From Candidatus Aminicenantota bacterium (GTDB lineage: Bacteria; Acidobacteriota; Aminicenantia; Aminicenantales; Aminicenantaceae), in the NCBI GenBank assembly GCA_016927475.1, contig JAFGMO010000007.1, positions 1 through 64,000 on the forward strand: a DNA stretch of 64,000 nt. Reading direction: 5' to 3'. The notes beneath the pieces are model-generated. The model did not search any database. It saw only the letters and a program-made list of their open reading frames with translations, and was not told the origin of the DNA. Of this stretch, positions 35,148 to 44,894 are shown piece by piece (within the stretch, counting starts at the first letter, position 1; each line of letters begins with the position of its first letter). A program made the position numbers and the translations under genes.

Positions 35148-35202
35148 AACCGCCTAAATCATTTTATTATCACCGAAATGCGGATTTCCTCAGCATCAGT
35201 AT

Positions 35203-35241
35203 TTAACCTGCTTTATTCACAATATGAATAATGCAGGTTAA
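35203..35241. terminator. Strong hairpin between convergent genes
   Basis: A 16-base inverted repeat (one mismatch) opens with TTAACCTGC and closes with GCAGGTTAA around a 7-base loop. It covers the last codons and stop of the minus-strand gene. No T tract follows on either strand, so it may protect the 3' end rather than terminate on its own. Confidence 0.45.
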
Positions 35242-36220
35242 CGTTGACCGATACATTGAAAAACCGGTAATCAGTGTATTCGATGACCGTCTCCACCCAA
35301 TAAAGACTTCGCTTGGGCATGGAGAAGGAATAGGTGATCTCAAAGTCCTCTGATTTGTCTCTCCAAATATTTTCCTTAAACACGGTCCGGCTCGGAAAAC
35401 GGAGGCCTTTTTTTTCTATCCCATAAAAATGGGTTAGGATGACCTTTCTTCTCAGGCCGGTATTATTGAGGTCCTCCAGTCCGAGAATCGAATCCTGGGC
35501 TACATCGATACGGAGAACGGCGCCGGATTTTTTTTCGATCCAGATCTTTCCGTAGTTGGGATTTTCCTCGGATATCTTGATGGGAATGGCCTCGATGATA
35601 ATCGCATTCCGGTCCCCGATACGCCCCTCGCCGATGACACTGTAACGGTAATTCTTCTGTTGTTCTCGGCTGAGAAGACCGACCGGCCCGAACACGGCCC
35701 GTTTGGAATAAAAACGTTTTGCCTTCAGCGGAACATCTTTTTCTTCTATTTTCCGGCCGTTCTCTTCAACAAGGGTTCTTTTTTCCCTGATGCTGTTTTC
35801 CTCTTTTATCAGCTGATAGTCGTATATATAAAAATTTTTGTCCATCTCTCTCGGCCGGGGTTTTTTTCTGTAAAATTTTGGAGTCGACATGGGATGTTTG
35901 GACCTCAGAATTCTGTTGTTATCCTGTACGTTCGGAGGTGGGGATTGAGCCCGGCCGGAAAAAAAATCATCTTTTTTGTTCCCTTTTGACATTCGTTCTT
36001 CGATCTTTTCCAGGCAGACAAAATCCAAAGCGGCTTCGGTCAGGGCCGAGCAGTAAGCTGCGCTCATCGACAGAATTTTGTCCAGGTCGACGCCGGGGAT
36101 CTCTCGCGTTACCGGCCCTATACGTTTTTCCTCAGCCCAAACGGCCGGAAAACTGAGAAGCAAAATAAGGAGGCACGGCAAAATGTCCTGAATCTTTCTT
36201 ATTCCTTTTTCTCTTTTCAC
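35213..36220 (-). CDS. LolA-like / outer-membrane lipoprotein-sorting-type protein
   Basis: This is 335 residues with a signal peptide (CLLILLLSFPAVWA). Its second half has the strand pattern of LolA-like sheets: AIIIEAIPIKISEENPNYGK, IWIEKKSGAVLRIDVAQDS and a C-terminal run of beta strands (FRFFNVSVNVN-like). This family is often paired with GWxTD proteins, and here the start overlaps the GWxTD gene end by four bases. It may bind a hydrophobic ligand in the periplasm. The exact function is not known. Confidence 0.7.
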   Translation of the reverse strand: MKREKGIRKIQDILPCLLILLLSFPAVWAEEKRIGPVTREIPGVDLDKILSMSAAYCSALTEAALDFVCLEKIEERMSKGNKKDDFFSGRAQSPPPNVQDNNRILRSKHPMSTPKFYRKKPRPREMDKNFYIYDYQLIKEENSIREKRTLVEENGRKIEEKDVPLKAKRFYSKRAVFGPVGLLSREQQKNYRYSVIGEGRIGDRNAIIIEAIPIKISEENPNYGKIWIEKKSGAVLRIDVAQDSILGLEDLNNTGLRRKVILTHFYGIEKKGLRFPSRTVFKENIWRDKSEDFEITYSFSMPKRSLYWVETVIEYTDYRFFNVSVNVNLHYSYCE

Positions 36221-38319
36221 TTTTTGATCTCCACTTTTCGAATCTTTGCTTTGATTTCTTCCTGGTCCGGATTTACTTCCAGCGATTTCTTCCAGGCCTT
36301 CAGGGCTTCATTCCCGTCGCCCAACGTCAACAAACAGTCACCGACGGCATTAAGAATAGGGACCACATTCCCTTTCCGCGTCAGGGCTTCTTGATAGTGC
36401 TCCACCGCCTTCTCGAAATTTTTTTCACCCTGATAGGCCAGTCCAAGGTAATAATAAAGCTCGAATTGATCCCAGTCCCATTCGAGAAAAGGAACCAGAA
36501 CACACCGGGCTTCGGTATGTTCATTGAGAAAAAGAAGCGACCGGGCATAGCATAGGGCAAAATCCAGGGCTTCCGGTTCGGAACGGTAAGCTTGGGCCAG
36601 AAGCGGACGGGCTTTTTCCGGCTCCCCCTTGTTGAGATACTGATTTCCCCGGATAAAAAAATAAACCGGATCTGCCAAAGGTGGTCCCTCCTGGAAAAAA
36701 ACCCAGGTTTCCGGGAGCGATTTGCCAACCACCGTGAACGTTTTTTCAGCGGAAAATACCTCATCCACCTGCCCGGTCCGGAGCGACACTTTCAGTTCAT
36801 ACTCTCCGGGAGCCATTCCCTTAAGGGAAATATCTTCCAGGAAATGTGGAAGGGTTTTGCAGCCGGAAAGAGGTTTTTCGTAAGTGAGAACGATCCGTTC
36901 GTCCTTAACGACGGTGAACGACACCTTCCCTTGCTCCTTTAAACTGGGATCCAAGGATGATATCTGAAAAAAAACAAAAAGTGGATCCTCCTGGGAAAAA
37001 CGGTTGCGGATTGAAGGGTAAAGCTGTATATTTCCGGCTTTAAAGGGATGGGTACCCTTATCTTTCCCCTCAACCATTTCCACCCTGTCGGCCAGGATGA
37101 CAGGACCCAGCCCAGGTATGCGGGGCCCGTTCACCGTAAGATTTTTCTCGATGGATGTGAATTCCCGGGTCACCGTATTCTCCAGGTGAATATGCAGCGT
37201 GTAGCTGCCGGGAACCAGCGGAAACATATCATAAAGATGAAAGGGTCTGCTCCCGATGGTCTCTAATTGTTCTTCCTTCAATTCGAGAGGTAAGATCTCT
37301 TCATGCTGGAAAACGGTTTTGCCTTCCGCTCCCTCGACACGAACGGTTTTTTTGAGGTTCGTGAAATATTTATCCTCGAAAAAATCAACCGAAAGCTTTT
37401 CCGGCTCCACTGAAAAATGCACATAAGATAATCCCGCCTCGTCTTGAAGAACCTCGATCAAGGACCGGCTGTTCATGTAATGGGCTGAATAATCCACCTC
37501 AACGGTAGCCTTATGTTCCAGGAAATCATATACATAATCATCTTTGATATGCTTATAAGGATAGGTTCGGACCTGTTCAACAAGGATTGAAGAAGCCATT
37601 CTGTCCCCGTTGAACTCCAACATCAATCTTCCGTCACTTGTCGGAAAAGAAGACCAGGAGGCATAGGCAAGCTCAGGACCTTCGACGTTTTTCAGCAGCT
37701 CAAAGGCCAGTTTATCAGCAGCGTTCGGATCATCCGTTCCCATCGTTCCGTAGAGGCTGACCAGGTGCGTCAGGCTCCTCGGTCCATCAGAAATAGGAGA
37801 ATAAATTTCATAAGGGCCTACACCGAACCGCTTGAAAAAGAGAAGCCTAAAAAATGTCGGCTGTCCAAGCCCGGGATTTCCCTGGTAGTACCATAGCTCA
37901 CATGGATAGGTCGCACCCAGCTTTCCGCCGTATCTTACTCTTTGCTTCGGTTCTCCGAGAGCGATGTAGATCCGCCCGCGGTCCGTCCGCCAGCCGGGCA
38001 GGGGCGTTCCCCGGCCGAACATTTTATTGGCCTCTTCAATCCGTCTGTAGTGCCTCTCCTTGAATTCATTGCGGACGGAGCCCGGTGTCGGGTCCCTTTG
38101 TTTCCAGAACTCTTCCATAAACAAATCCCGTTCCCGGTTGGTTTCCAGCTTGGTAAAAGCCTCCTTTTCTTTGGGGCTTATGATATAGACAACTTCTTCT
38201 TTTAACCATTTTTCGTAAGGCTGGGGAAGCTCTGGTTTTTTCCCCGCATCTAGATAAAAAGCGGTAAGGACCAGAAATACATAACCGGTTGTAACCGCAC
38301 AAAAAAGTTTTTTATTCAT
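36217..38319 (-). CDS. GWxTD-domain protein with C-terminal TPRs, secreted
   Basis: This is 700 residues with a signal peptide (LFCAVTTGYVFLVLTAFYLD). The GWxTD domain is diagnostic: FWKQRDPTPGSVRNEFKERH, then PGWRTDRGRIYIALGEPKQR (GWRTD at about residue 110). A beta-rich middle follows, and the last 130 residues hold three TPRs (FELYYYLGLAYQGEKNFEKA). The family is found mainly in Acidobacteriota, Aminicenantes and Bacteroidota relatives; its function is unknown. It is the main lineage hint in the window. It is translationally coupled to the LolA-like gene. Confidence 0.9.
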   Translation of the reverse strand: MNKKLFCAVTTGYVFLVLTAFYLDAGKKPELPQPYEKWLKEEVVYIISPKEKEAFTKLETNRERDLFMEEFWKQRDPTPGSVRNEFKERHYRRIEEANKMFGRGTPLPGWRTDRGRIYIALGEPKQRVRYGGKLGATYPCELWYYQGNPGLGQPTFFRLLFFKRFGVGPYEIYSPISDGPRSLTHLVSLYGTMGTDDPNAADKLAFELLKNVEGPELAYASWSSFPTSDGRLMLEFNGDRMASSILVEQVRTYPYKHIKDDYVYDFLEHKATVEVDYSAHYMNSRSLIEVLQDEAGLSYVHFSVEPEKLSVDFFEDKYFTNLKKTVRVEGAEGKTVFQHEEILPLELKEEQLETIGSRPFHLYDMFPLVPGSYTLHIHLENTVTREFTSIEKNLTVNGPRIPGLGPVILADRVEMVEGKDKGTHPFKAGNIQLYPSIRNRFSQEDPLFVFFQISSLDPSLKEQGKVSFTVVKDERIVLTYEKPLSGCKTLPHFLEDISLKGMAPGEYELKVSLRTGQVDEVFSAEKTFTVVGKSLPETWVFFQEGPPLADPVYFFIRGNQYLNKGEPEKARPLLAQAYRSEPEALDFALCYARSLLFLNEHTEARCVLVPFLEWDWDQFELYYYLGLAYQGEKNFEKAVEHYQEALTRKGNVVPILNAVGDCLLTLGDGNEALKAWKKSLEVNPDQEEIKAKIRKVEIKK

Positions 38320-38512
38320 CGCTTGTCCTTTCCAACAAACCTGTTCTCAGTGCAGATATCATGCCATCTTTGGTCAGGAATGAAAAATCCTTGGAGTGTC
38401 CTCAATAGGTGACATTCGTATATCTCACCGTCCCTCCGATAGTAAGAACGGAAAGCAAGTCGATTGATTATATTTTTTTTTTCATTATTATATAAAAGTA
38501 TTAAAAAAATCC

Positions 38513-40063
38513 ATGAATCCAAAAATCCCTAAAAAAAACACGTCAATGGACCTGAAAAATACAATTGACAAGCTTGACAAAAAATACAAATTTTCTAAAG
38601 AAAAACTTGGCCGAACATTAACTGAATTACATGAACGGGAAACTGAACTTACAGCCATTCTGGATTCTGCGACAGCTGTATTTGAGAAAACGACTTTTGA
38701 AGCGGCCGCCCGGGAAATCTTTCATTCATGCAAAAAACTTTTAGGCGGTGATTCCGGTTACGTAGCCCTTATAAACAGAAAAGGAGATGAAAATGAGGTT
38801 TTATTCCTTGACCAGGGCCCTTATGAGTGCAGCGTAAATCCCGATCTTCCCATGCCGATCAGAGGACTGAGAGGAGAAGCCTATAAACACGGGAAGGTCA
38901 TATATGATAACAACTTCTCTCAAAGCGCCTTCATGAAATATATCCCTGAAGGACATTCGCAACTGAAAAATGTTTTGTTTTCCCCTTTAAATTTGCACGG
39001 GAAAACCATGGGCATCATGGGGCTGGCCAATAAACCGGGAGGATTCAACGACAATGACGCAAGATTGGCCAAAACATTCGGTGAGCTCGCGGCCATCGCT
39101 CTACTTAACAGCAAGAACATCGACCAATTGAGAGCCCTCCATGCCGGTGTGCAGCAGTTGCAAAGATGTGAGTCGGAAGTTGAATTCTGGCAGACGGCTA
39201 TGAAGGTCACTCAAGATATCCTTGATTTTGATTGTTGCGTCTTTTATAGCTTTGAACATAATAAGCTGACACCCAAAAATGTCTTCCCGAGTGATTTTTC
39301 CGGAAAGGTAAAATCCTATCCAAAAGGACAAGGACTGACTGGAACCTCCATTGAAAAAATGAAAACCATCCGGGGAAACGACTTCAGTGCTTGGAAAGAT
39401 GAGAAAAAAAACCTGGGTTATCGATTAAACTCCTATATGAGTGTCCCCATAGGAGAATTAGGAGTGTTTACGGTATATTCCTCTTACAAAAATGAATATA
39501 ACGAACGGTCAACAGAGCTCGCTGAAATTTTGGCGGGACATCTAAACGAAGAACTGAAGCGCATCCGGTTGGAAAAAAAGCTGAAAAAGCAGGCCATACA
39601 CGACTCTCTAACCGGCTTGTACAACCGCTACTATTTCAACCAGATCATTGACAAAGAAGTCAAACGGGCGAAAAGATACCACAATCCGATTGGCCTGATC
39701 ATGATCGACATCAACCGGTTTAAAGAAATCAACGATTCTTATTCACACTTGACCGGAGATAAAGTTTTGATGGGAGTTGCCAAAATACTTGAAAAAAGTG
39801 TCCGCGGTTCCGATACGATTATCAGGTTTGGAGGTGATGAATTCCTCGTCATTCTTCCTGAAACGAAAGACAAAGCGCAGCAGATAATAAACCGCATCAA
39901 AGACAATCTGAAAAAATGGAACAAGGAACAAACATTGACCGGTTTCCCTATTGATCTGGCGATAGGGGTCGCATTTTATGACCCGATCAAAAAGGATAAA
40001 ATAAAAGACTGCCTCAAAAATGCGGACAATATCATGTATGAAGACAAGAGAAAGTCCGGTTGA
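38513..40063 (+). CDS. GAF-GAF-GGDEF diguanylate cyclase
   Basis: This is 516 residues: a short coiled coil at the start (STELHERETEL-like, residues 20-50), two GAF domains (about 55-205 and 210-345), and a GGDEF domain. The active site is intact (RFGGDEF, G440-F444). The inhibitory I-site RxxD is present five residues before it (RGSD). It should make cyclic di-GMP from GTP in response to a ligand of the GAF domains and be limited by product. It has no membrane segment, so it is cytoplasmic. It stands alone; TTGATT-N16-TATTAT just upstream (38464-38491) may be its promoter. Confidence 0.93.
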   Translation: MNPKIPKKNTSMDLKNTIDKLDKKYKFSKEKLGRTLTELHERETELTAILDSATAVFEKTTFEAAAREIFHSCKKLLGGDSGYVALINRKGDENEVLFLDQGPYECSVNPDLPMPIRGLRGEAYKHGKVIYDNNFSQSAFMKYIPEGHSQLKNVLFSPLNLHGKTMGIMGLANKPGGFNDNDARLAKTFGELAAIALLNSKNIDQLRALHAGVQQLQRCESEVEFWQTAMKVTQDILDFDCCVFYSFEHNKLTPKNVFPSDFSGKVKSYPKGQGLTGTSIEKMKTIRGNDFSAWKDEKKNLGYRLNSYMSVPIGELGVFTVYSSYKNEYNERSTELAEILAGHLNEELKRIRLEKKLKKQAIHDSLTGLYNRYYFNQIIDKEVKRAKRYHNPIGLIMIDINRFKEINDSYSHLTGDKVLMGVAKILEKSVRGSDTIIRFGGDEFLVILPETKDKAQQIINRIKDNLKKWNKEQTLTGFPIDLAIGVAFYDPIKKDKIKDCLKNADNIMYEDKRKSG

Positions 40064-40135
40064 CGGGACAAGGGATAGCTGTTAAGATTTTCTTCGTTCG
40101 AAAACATCATTCGATAAAACCATGAATAGGGGAAT

Positions 40136-43100
40136 ATGATGCGTTACAAACACTTCTGCCTCATTATTATTTTTTCTATCGTATTTTTTCCCGTCTTCGC
40201 TGAGGAGGAAAACAGCGTCACTCAAAAAATCAGCCTCATCGAAAAAGCCGGTGACCTTGGCATCCATCGATGGGAATACTCGGCACAAGATATCAAACAA
40301 GAAGATTTAGCCGAACTGGATGAAACCGGATGGGTCGAGAAGGCAACCGGAGACTCTATCCGGGAAAAAGTCTTCTGGCTGAGGCAAAAGGTCACACTTC
40401 CCGATTTCCTGTTCATGAATGATTCCGGAGAAAAAACCGTAACGCTCTCCCTTAAGTTCAGGGGATTGGGAGTATTCAAAGGACGGTATTACTGCAACGG
40501 GAAGGAAATGGAAACCCTGGATCTTAAATTTGGCAACCAGTCATCGGAAGTCGAGCAAAAATTTCCTCTTAGGGAGAAAGCTCTTCCCGGAAGCATCATT
40601 CTTATTGCTTTTCGGTTGGAAAACATGGGAAAACTTCCCTTAGTCGGGAGAAATACCGTTGAACCCGGGACATATTTCCAGATTCAGGAAGCCCGGTTTG
40701 AGACGGCGGATATTGAAGAAATGGATCATCTTTTTTCCCGGTTCGTCCTGGACCTCAAAACGGGGAAAGCCCTTTTGGACCTCTCTCCTGAAGAAAATGT
40801 CCCCTCCTATAAAAAACGCCCCATATCTCCGGTTTACCGGGATTATGTTTCCAGCATGCCTTTTAAAGAGCTTCAACGGATATTCCAGGAAGCCCTGGCT
40901 GCATTTGACCCGGATGTTATTCGGCCGGGAAAAGCTTCCTCTTTAAAAACAGCCGTCTCCCGTTTTTATAAGAAGGTCAAACCCGTCTCCAAAATGGCGG
41001 AAGAATACACCTTTTATTTAACAGGCAATTCCCACATCGACCTGGCCTGGCTTTGGCGCTGGCGGGAAACCGTGGAGGTTGCCAAGGAAACCTTCAGCAC
41101 CATCCTGGACAACATGGAAGATTATCAGGACATCGTGTACGCGCAGAGCCAAGCCCAGGCTTATAAATGGATGGAAGAATATTACCCGGAGGTCTTTGAA
41201 CGCATAAAAAAAATGGTAGCCCGCGGCCGTTGGGAGATTGTCGGCGGGATGTGGGCCGAACCTGACTGCAACCTGATCGACGGCGAATCGTTTATCCGCC
41301 AGATTCTTTACGGAAAAAAGTATTTTTTGGAAAAATTCGGCGTCGATGTACGCACCGGCTGGAATCCCGATTCCTTCGGCTATAACTGGAACATGCCCCA
41401 ATTTTTCACCAAAAGCGGCTTTAACTCCTTCATCACCCAAAAAATCAGCTGGAACGATACAACCGTTTTCCCCTATTTCCTTTTCCAATGGGAAGGAGTG
41501 GATGGTTCCCGAATTTTAACCTATTTCCCACCAACGGGATATGTCGGCCGGATTCGGGCGGAAAGAATCAATCCGGGTCTTAAAAATTTTGAAAGAAACA
41601 CAGGCATGAAGGACGTTCTCATCCTCTACGGACTGGGAAATCATGGTGGAGGCCCCAACCGTGAAATGCTCGACCGGGCCAAACAATACAAGCAACAAAA
41701 TATCTTTCCCAGAATGAAACATTCATCGGCTTCCGAATATCTGGAACATATTCGGAAAAAAACGGAAAATTCTCTCCCGGTTTGGAAAGATGAGCTTTAT
41801 CTGGAATACCACCGGGGAACTTTTACAACTCAAGCTGAAACAAAAAAATTCAACAGAAAATCGGAAGTGCTTCTTGGTAACACCGAGAAAATTTCATCAT
41901 TGGCCTATTTCTTGGGAAATCCCTATGATTCGGAAGAGCTGAAATCCGCCTGGGAAAAAGTCTTGATGAACCAGTTCCATGACATTCTACCGGGCTCGAG
42001 TATCACTCCCGTATACAGGGACGCCCGCCTTTCCTATAAGGAAGCCATGTCTTCCACCGGAAATGTTCTTGAAAAAAGCCTGGATTTTCTTTCCCAGCAG
42101 GTTGATACAACAGCGGGCGGAAATGGAACACCTTTACTTGTCTTCAACACCCTTTCCTGGAACCGCGACGGCCTTGTCCAAACATCTCTTCTTCAGGATC
42201 CTCCCAACGTCCGGGTTTTGGACCCATCCGGACATGAGGTCGCATCCCAAATCATCAATGAAAAAGGCCGAAAGGACATTTCCTTCATCGCGGAAGATGT
42301 TCCAGCTATGGGGTATAAAGTATATACATTGGAAAAAGCTTCCCCTGCAGAACTCTCTTCTTCCCTCCAAGCAGGACCAAACAGCCTGGAAAACCGGTAT
42401 TTCAAGGTCACCCTTCATCCGGAAAGCGGAAATATCTGCAGCATCTTCGATAAAATCCATAAAAAAGAGATCTTGGCTCCTGAAGCAGCCGGAAACCAGC
42501 TTCAGCTTTTTGAAGACATTCCTTCTTATTGGGATGCCTGGAATATCGGCTATACTGGGCGTCAATGGATGCTGGATAAAGCAGACAGCATTGAGCCGGG
42601 AGCCAAGGGGCCGGTTAAAATATCACTTGTGGTCAAGAAAAGCTTTTTAGGCCTTTCCAAGTCCAGGCGGGATCCTACCTCTTCTTTTCCGTCATCCTTT
42701 TTTTCACAGGAAATCATTCTCTGGAAAGATATCCCGCGCATCGATATCCGGATGGAAGTGGACTGGTGGGAAGACCATGTATTGCTTAAAGTCGCTTTTC
42801 CGGTGGATATAAGATCAGGAAAAGCCACTTATGAAATTCCTTTTGCCGCCATAGAGAGGCCGACTGGAAGAAACACACCCTGGGAAAAAGCCCGGTTCGA
42901 AGTCCCGGCTATCCGCTGGGCCGACTTGTCCCACAGCGGGTACGGCATCAGCCTGCTGAACGATTCCAAATACGGACACGACATCAAAGATAATATCATC
43001 CGGCTTACACTCCTCCGGTCCCCAAGCAATCCCGATCCCGTAGCAGATAGAGGACGGCATGAATTTTCCTACGCCCTCTATCCTCATAAAGGAGACTGGA

Positions 43101-43471
43101 AAACCGCCGGTACGGTCTTAAAAGGATATGAATTTAACGTCCCCCTTTTGAGCCTGCAGATTAAATCCAGCAAAGGAACAATGCCGCCCGAATTTTCATT
43201 TCTCAGGGCAGATCCAGCAAACATTATCTGCGCAGCCATCAAAAAAGCGGAAGACAGGGATACAGTGATATTGAGATTGTATGAATCCCGTGGAGAAAAA
43301 ACAAAAGCCAGTTTGAGTGTTCTCGGTCATCCGAAAAAAATATACGAGCTGAACCTGATGGAAAAAAGAAAAGGCGCCGTCTCTAATAACGGAACCATAA
43401 TGAATCTTACATTCGGGCCTTTTGAAATCAAAACTATTGAATTGGAATATGGAGAGCGGCCTTGGCGGTAA
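40136..43471 (+). CDS. GH38 alpha-mannosidase, secreted
   Basis: This is 1111 residues with a signal peptide (HFCLIIIFSIVFFPVFAEEE). The GH38 catalytic domain starts at GNSHIDLAWLWRWRETVEVA (zinc ligands H300 and D302), and the nucleophile Asp412 lies in GWNPDSFGYN. A further zinc-binding His is probably in FHDILPGSS. Middle and C-terminal beta domains follow as in bacterial family members. It hydrolyses alpha-mannosidic bonds in glycans, here likely in the periplasm or outside. AGGGGAAT precedes the ATG. It stands alone, with no sugar transporter nearby. Confidence 0.93.
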   Translation: MMRYKHFCLIIIFSIVFFPVFAEEENSVTQKISLIEKAGDLGIHRWEYSAQDIKQEDLAELDETGWVEKATGDSIREKVFWLRQKVTLPDFLFMNDSGEKTVTLSLKFRGLGVFKGRYYCNGKEMETLDLKFGNQSSEVEQKFPLREKALPGSIILIAFRLENMGKLPLVGRNTVEPGTYFQIQEARFETADIEEMDHLFSRFVLDLKTGKALLDLSPEENVPSYKKRPISPVYRDYVSSMPFKELQRIFQEALAAFDPDVIRPGKASSLKTAVSRFYKKVKPVSKMAEEYTFYLTGNSHIDLAWLWRWRETVEVAKETFSTILDNMEDYQDIVYAQSQAQAYKWMEEYYPEVFERIKKMVARGRWEIVGGMWAEPDCNLIDGESFIRQILYGKKYFLEKFGVDVRTGWNPDSFGYNWNMPQFFTKSGFNSFITQKISWNDTTVFPYFLFQWEGVDGSRILTYFPPTGYVGRIRAERINPGLKNFERNTGMKDVLILYGLGNHGGGPNREMLDRAKQYKQQNIFPRMKHSSASEYLEHIRKKTENSLPVWKDELYLEYHRGTFTTQAETKKFNRKSEVLLGNTEKISSLAYFLGNPYDSEELKSAWEKVLMNQFHDILPGSSITPVYRDARLSYKEAMSSTGNVLEKSLDFLSQQVDTTAGGNGTPLLVFNTLSWNRDGLVQTSLLQDPPNVRVLDPSGHEVASQIINEKGRKDISFIAEDVPAMGYKVYTLEKASPAELSSSLQAGPNSLENRYFKVTLHPESGNICSIFDKIHKKEILAPEAAGNQLQLFEDIPSYWDAWNIGYTGRQWMLDKADSIEPGAKGPVKISLVVKKSFLGLSKSRRDPTSSFPSSFFSQEIILWKDIPRIDIRMEVDWWEDHVLLKVAFPVDIRSGKATYEIPFAAIERPTGRNTPWEKARFEVPAIRWADLSHSGYGISLLNDSKYGHDIKDNIIRLTLLRSPSNPDPVADRGRHEFSYALYPHKGDWKTAGTVLKGYEFNVPLLSLQIKSSKGTMPPEFSFLRADPANIICAAIKKAEDRDTVILRLYESRGEKTKASLSVLGHPKKIYELNLMEKRKGAVSNNGTIMNLTFGPFEIKTIELEYGERPWR

Positions 43472-43591
43472 AAAACCGAAAAAAATTCCGAACGTCATTT
43501 CTCACATATATAAACCTGTGTTATCAACAAGCCGAGGATTAAGGCAGGGCCGGTTGACGCAAAAAAAGGGCGCGCCGAAGCGAGGAGCCGG

Positions 43592-43648
43592 CCTGTAAGA
43601 ATGCAGGTTAATCGATAAAATAAAAAAGGTTAACCTGAATGTTTCAGG
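43592..43648. repeat. Two short palindromes upstream of the WD40 gene
   Basis: CCTG...CAGG palindromes lie at 43592-43607 and 43634-43648 and share the GCAGGTTAA / TTAACCTG words with the hairpin at 35203. Confidence 0.4.
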
Positions 43649-43683
43649 GAGGAATAATTCAGTAATAAAGGAGGTACGACAAA

Positions 43684-44886
43684 ATGACTATCAGAAAGAT
43701 AACGGTTGGCTTTTTCCTCATTGTTTTCTTGGCCCTCGGGGCCTATTCGCAGGAAATCGACCTCATCAACCGGGCAAATCAGGCAAAATGGACAAATTCC
43801 GCCAGCATATCTATTCCCTTTGGAGCGGACGGTCAAGCCAACGGAAGCGTTAAGCACACCAACAACGCCCGTCTCGAAGACAACAAAACTTATCCCAGGA
43901 TCTTGTTCACCCATCCCAATTGGGCACAAAACGGGATGATGATAGGCAGTTTTGAGAACATCAGCATTCCCAGTACAGGCGGCAGAATTTATATAGCCGG
44001 AGGCTTCATGGAAGGAGCTTCAGGAACAGATGGCGTTACCTTTTCAGCCAGCTTCATCGCACCAAACCAGCTCGACAGACAGCAAAATCAGCTTCGCAGA
44101 CGGCAAACCCGCTTTACAAAAAGAGAAGCCATGGAGGGTGTCAACCTGGCCAAATTCACGGCACGATATGACGGCCGCATCGACCGGGTTGAAGGAGACC
44201 TTTCGAGTATCGCGGGACAAACAGGAACCATTATTCTCAGCGTGAACGCCGGGAACAACGCCAACAGCGATTGGGCGGTATGGACGGAAGCCCGTCTGGT
44301 ACTGGGGGGAGGAACAACACCAACACCTAAGCCTGTTCAACCGGATCAACCCCAACCAGCCGGAAGAACGGATGTAAGGATGGTCGGTGCGATCAAGGAA
44401 CACAGCAGCAGGATCGAACACAGCCTGTTGAGTCCCAACGGCCGCTATCTTTTAACCATAGATGCCGGCCGGACGGCGATGATCTGGCAGCTCCCTTCAG
44501 GAAAAGAAATCCTGACTTTTGGGGCACAATATTCCAATCCCCCCGCTTTCAGTAGCGATTCGCGGCATGTCGCCGTCGGAACGGGAAATGGAACCGTGGA
44601 AATCTGGGATGTGAGCAGAGAAAATAGAACTCAAACTCTGCACGGGCATTCCGGCCGGGTGCATTCGGCCCGATTCAGCCCCAACGGCAGTTATCTCGTC
44701 ACAGCCGGAGCCGACGGTTCAGCCAGAGTATGGGATATTCGAAGCGGACAGGAAATAGCCCTCATCAGACATTCCGACCGACGCGGAATAGCTGTTTATT
44801 CGGCTTTATTTATGGCGGACGGACGCCGGATTATCACTTCAGGTGAAGATGGTGTTTCCAGAATTTGGGAAGTGAATCTCCGGTAA
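43684..44886 (+). CDS. Secreted protein with WD40 propeller C-terminus
   Basis: This is 400 residues following a strong AAAGGAGG site and a signal peptide (ITVGFFLIVFLALGAYSQ). The first 190 residues form an unrecognised beta-rich domain. A Pro/Thr linker (TPTPKPVQPDQPQPAG) leads to four or five WD40 repeats (HSARFSPNGSYLVTAGADGS, ARVWDIRSG). Five repeats cannot close a standard seven-blade propeller, so it may pair with another copy or protein. Probably periplasmic binding; no enzyme motif. It overlaps the following methyltransferase frame only by sharing the intercistronic space. Confidence 0.85.
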   Translation: MTIRKITVGFFLIVFLALGAYSQEIDLINRANQAKWTNSASISIPFGADGQANGSVKHTNNARLEDNKTYPRILFTHPNWAQNGMMIGSFENISIPSTGGRIYIAGGFMEGASGTDGVTFSASFIAPNQLDRQQNQLRRRQTRFTKREAMEGVNLAKFTARYDGRIDRVEGDLSSIAGQTGTIILSVNAGNNANSDWAVWTEARLVLGGGTTPTPKPVQPDQPQPAGRTDVRMVGAIKEHSSRIEHSLLSPNGRYLLTIDAGRTAMIWQLPSGKEILTFGAQYSNPPAFSSDSRHVAVGTGNGTVEIWDVSRENRTQTLHGHSGRVHSARFSPNGSYLVTAGADGSARVWDIRSGQEIALIRHSDRRGIAVYSALFMADGRRIITSGEDGVSRIWEVNLR

Positions 44887-44894
44887 CGGCCTCA

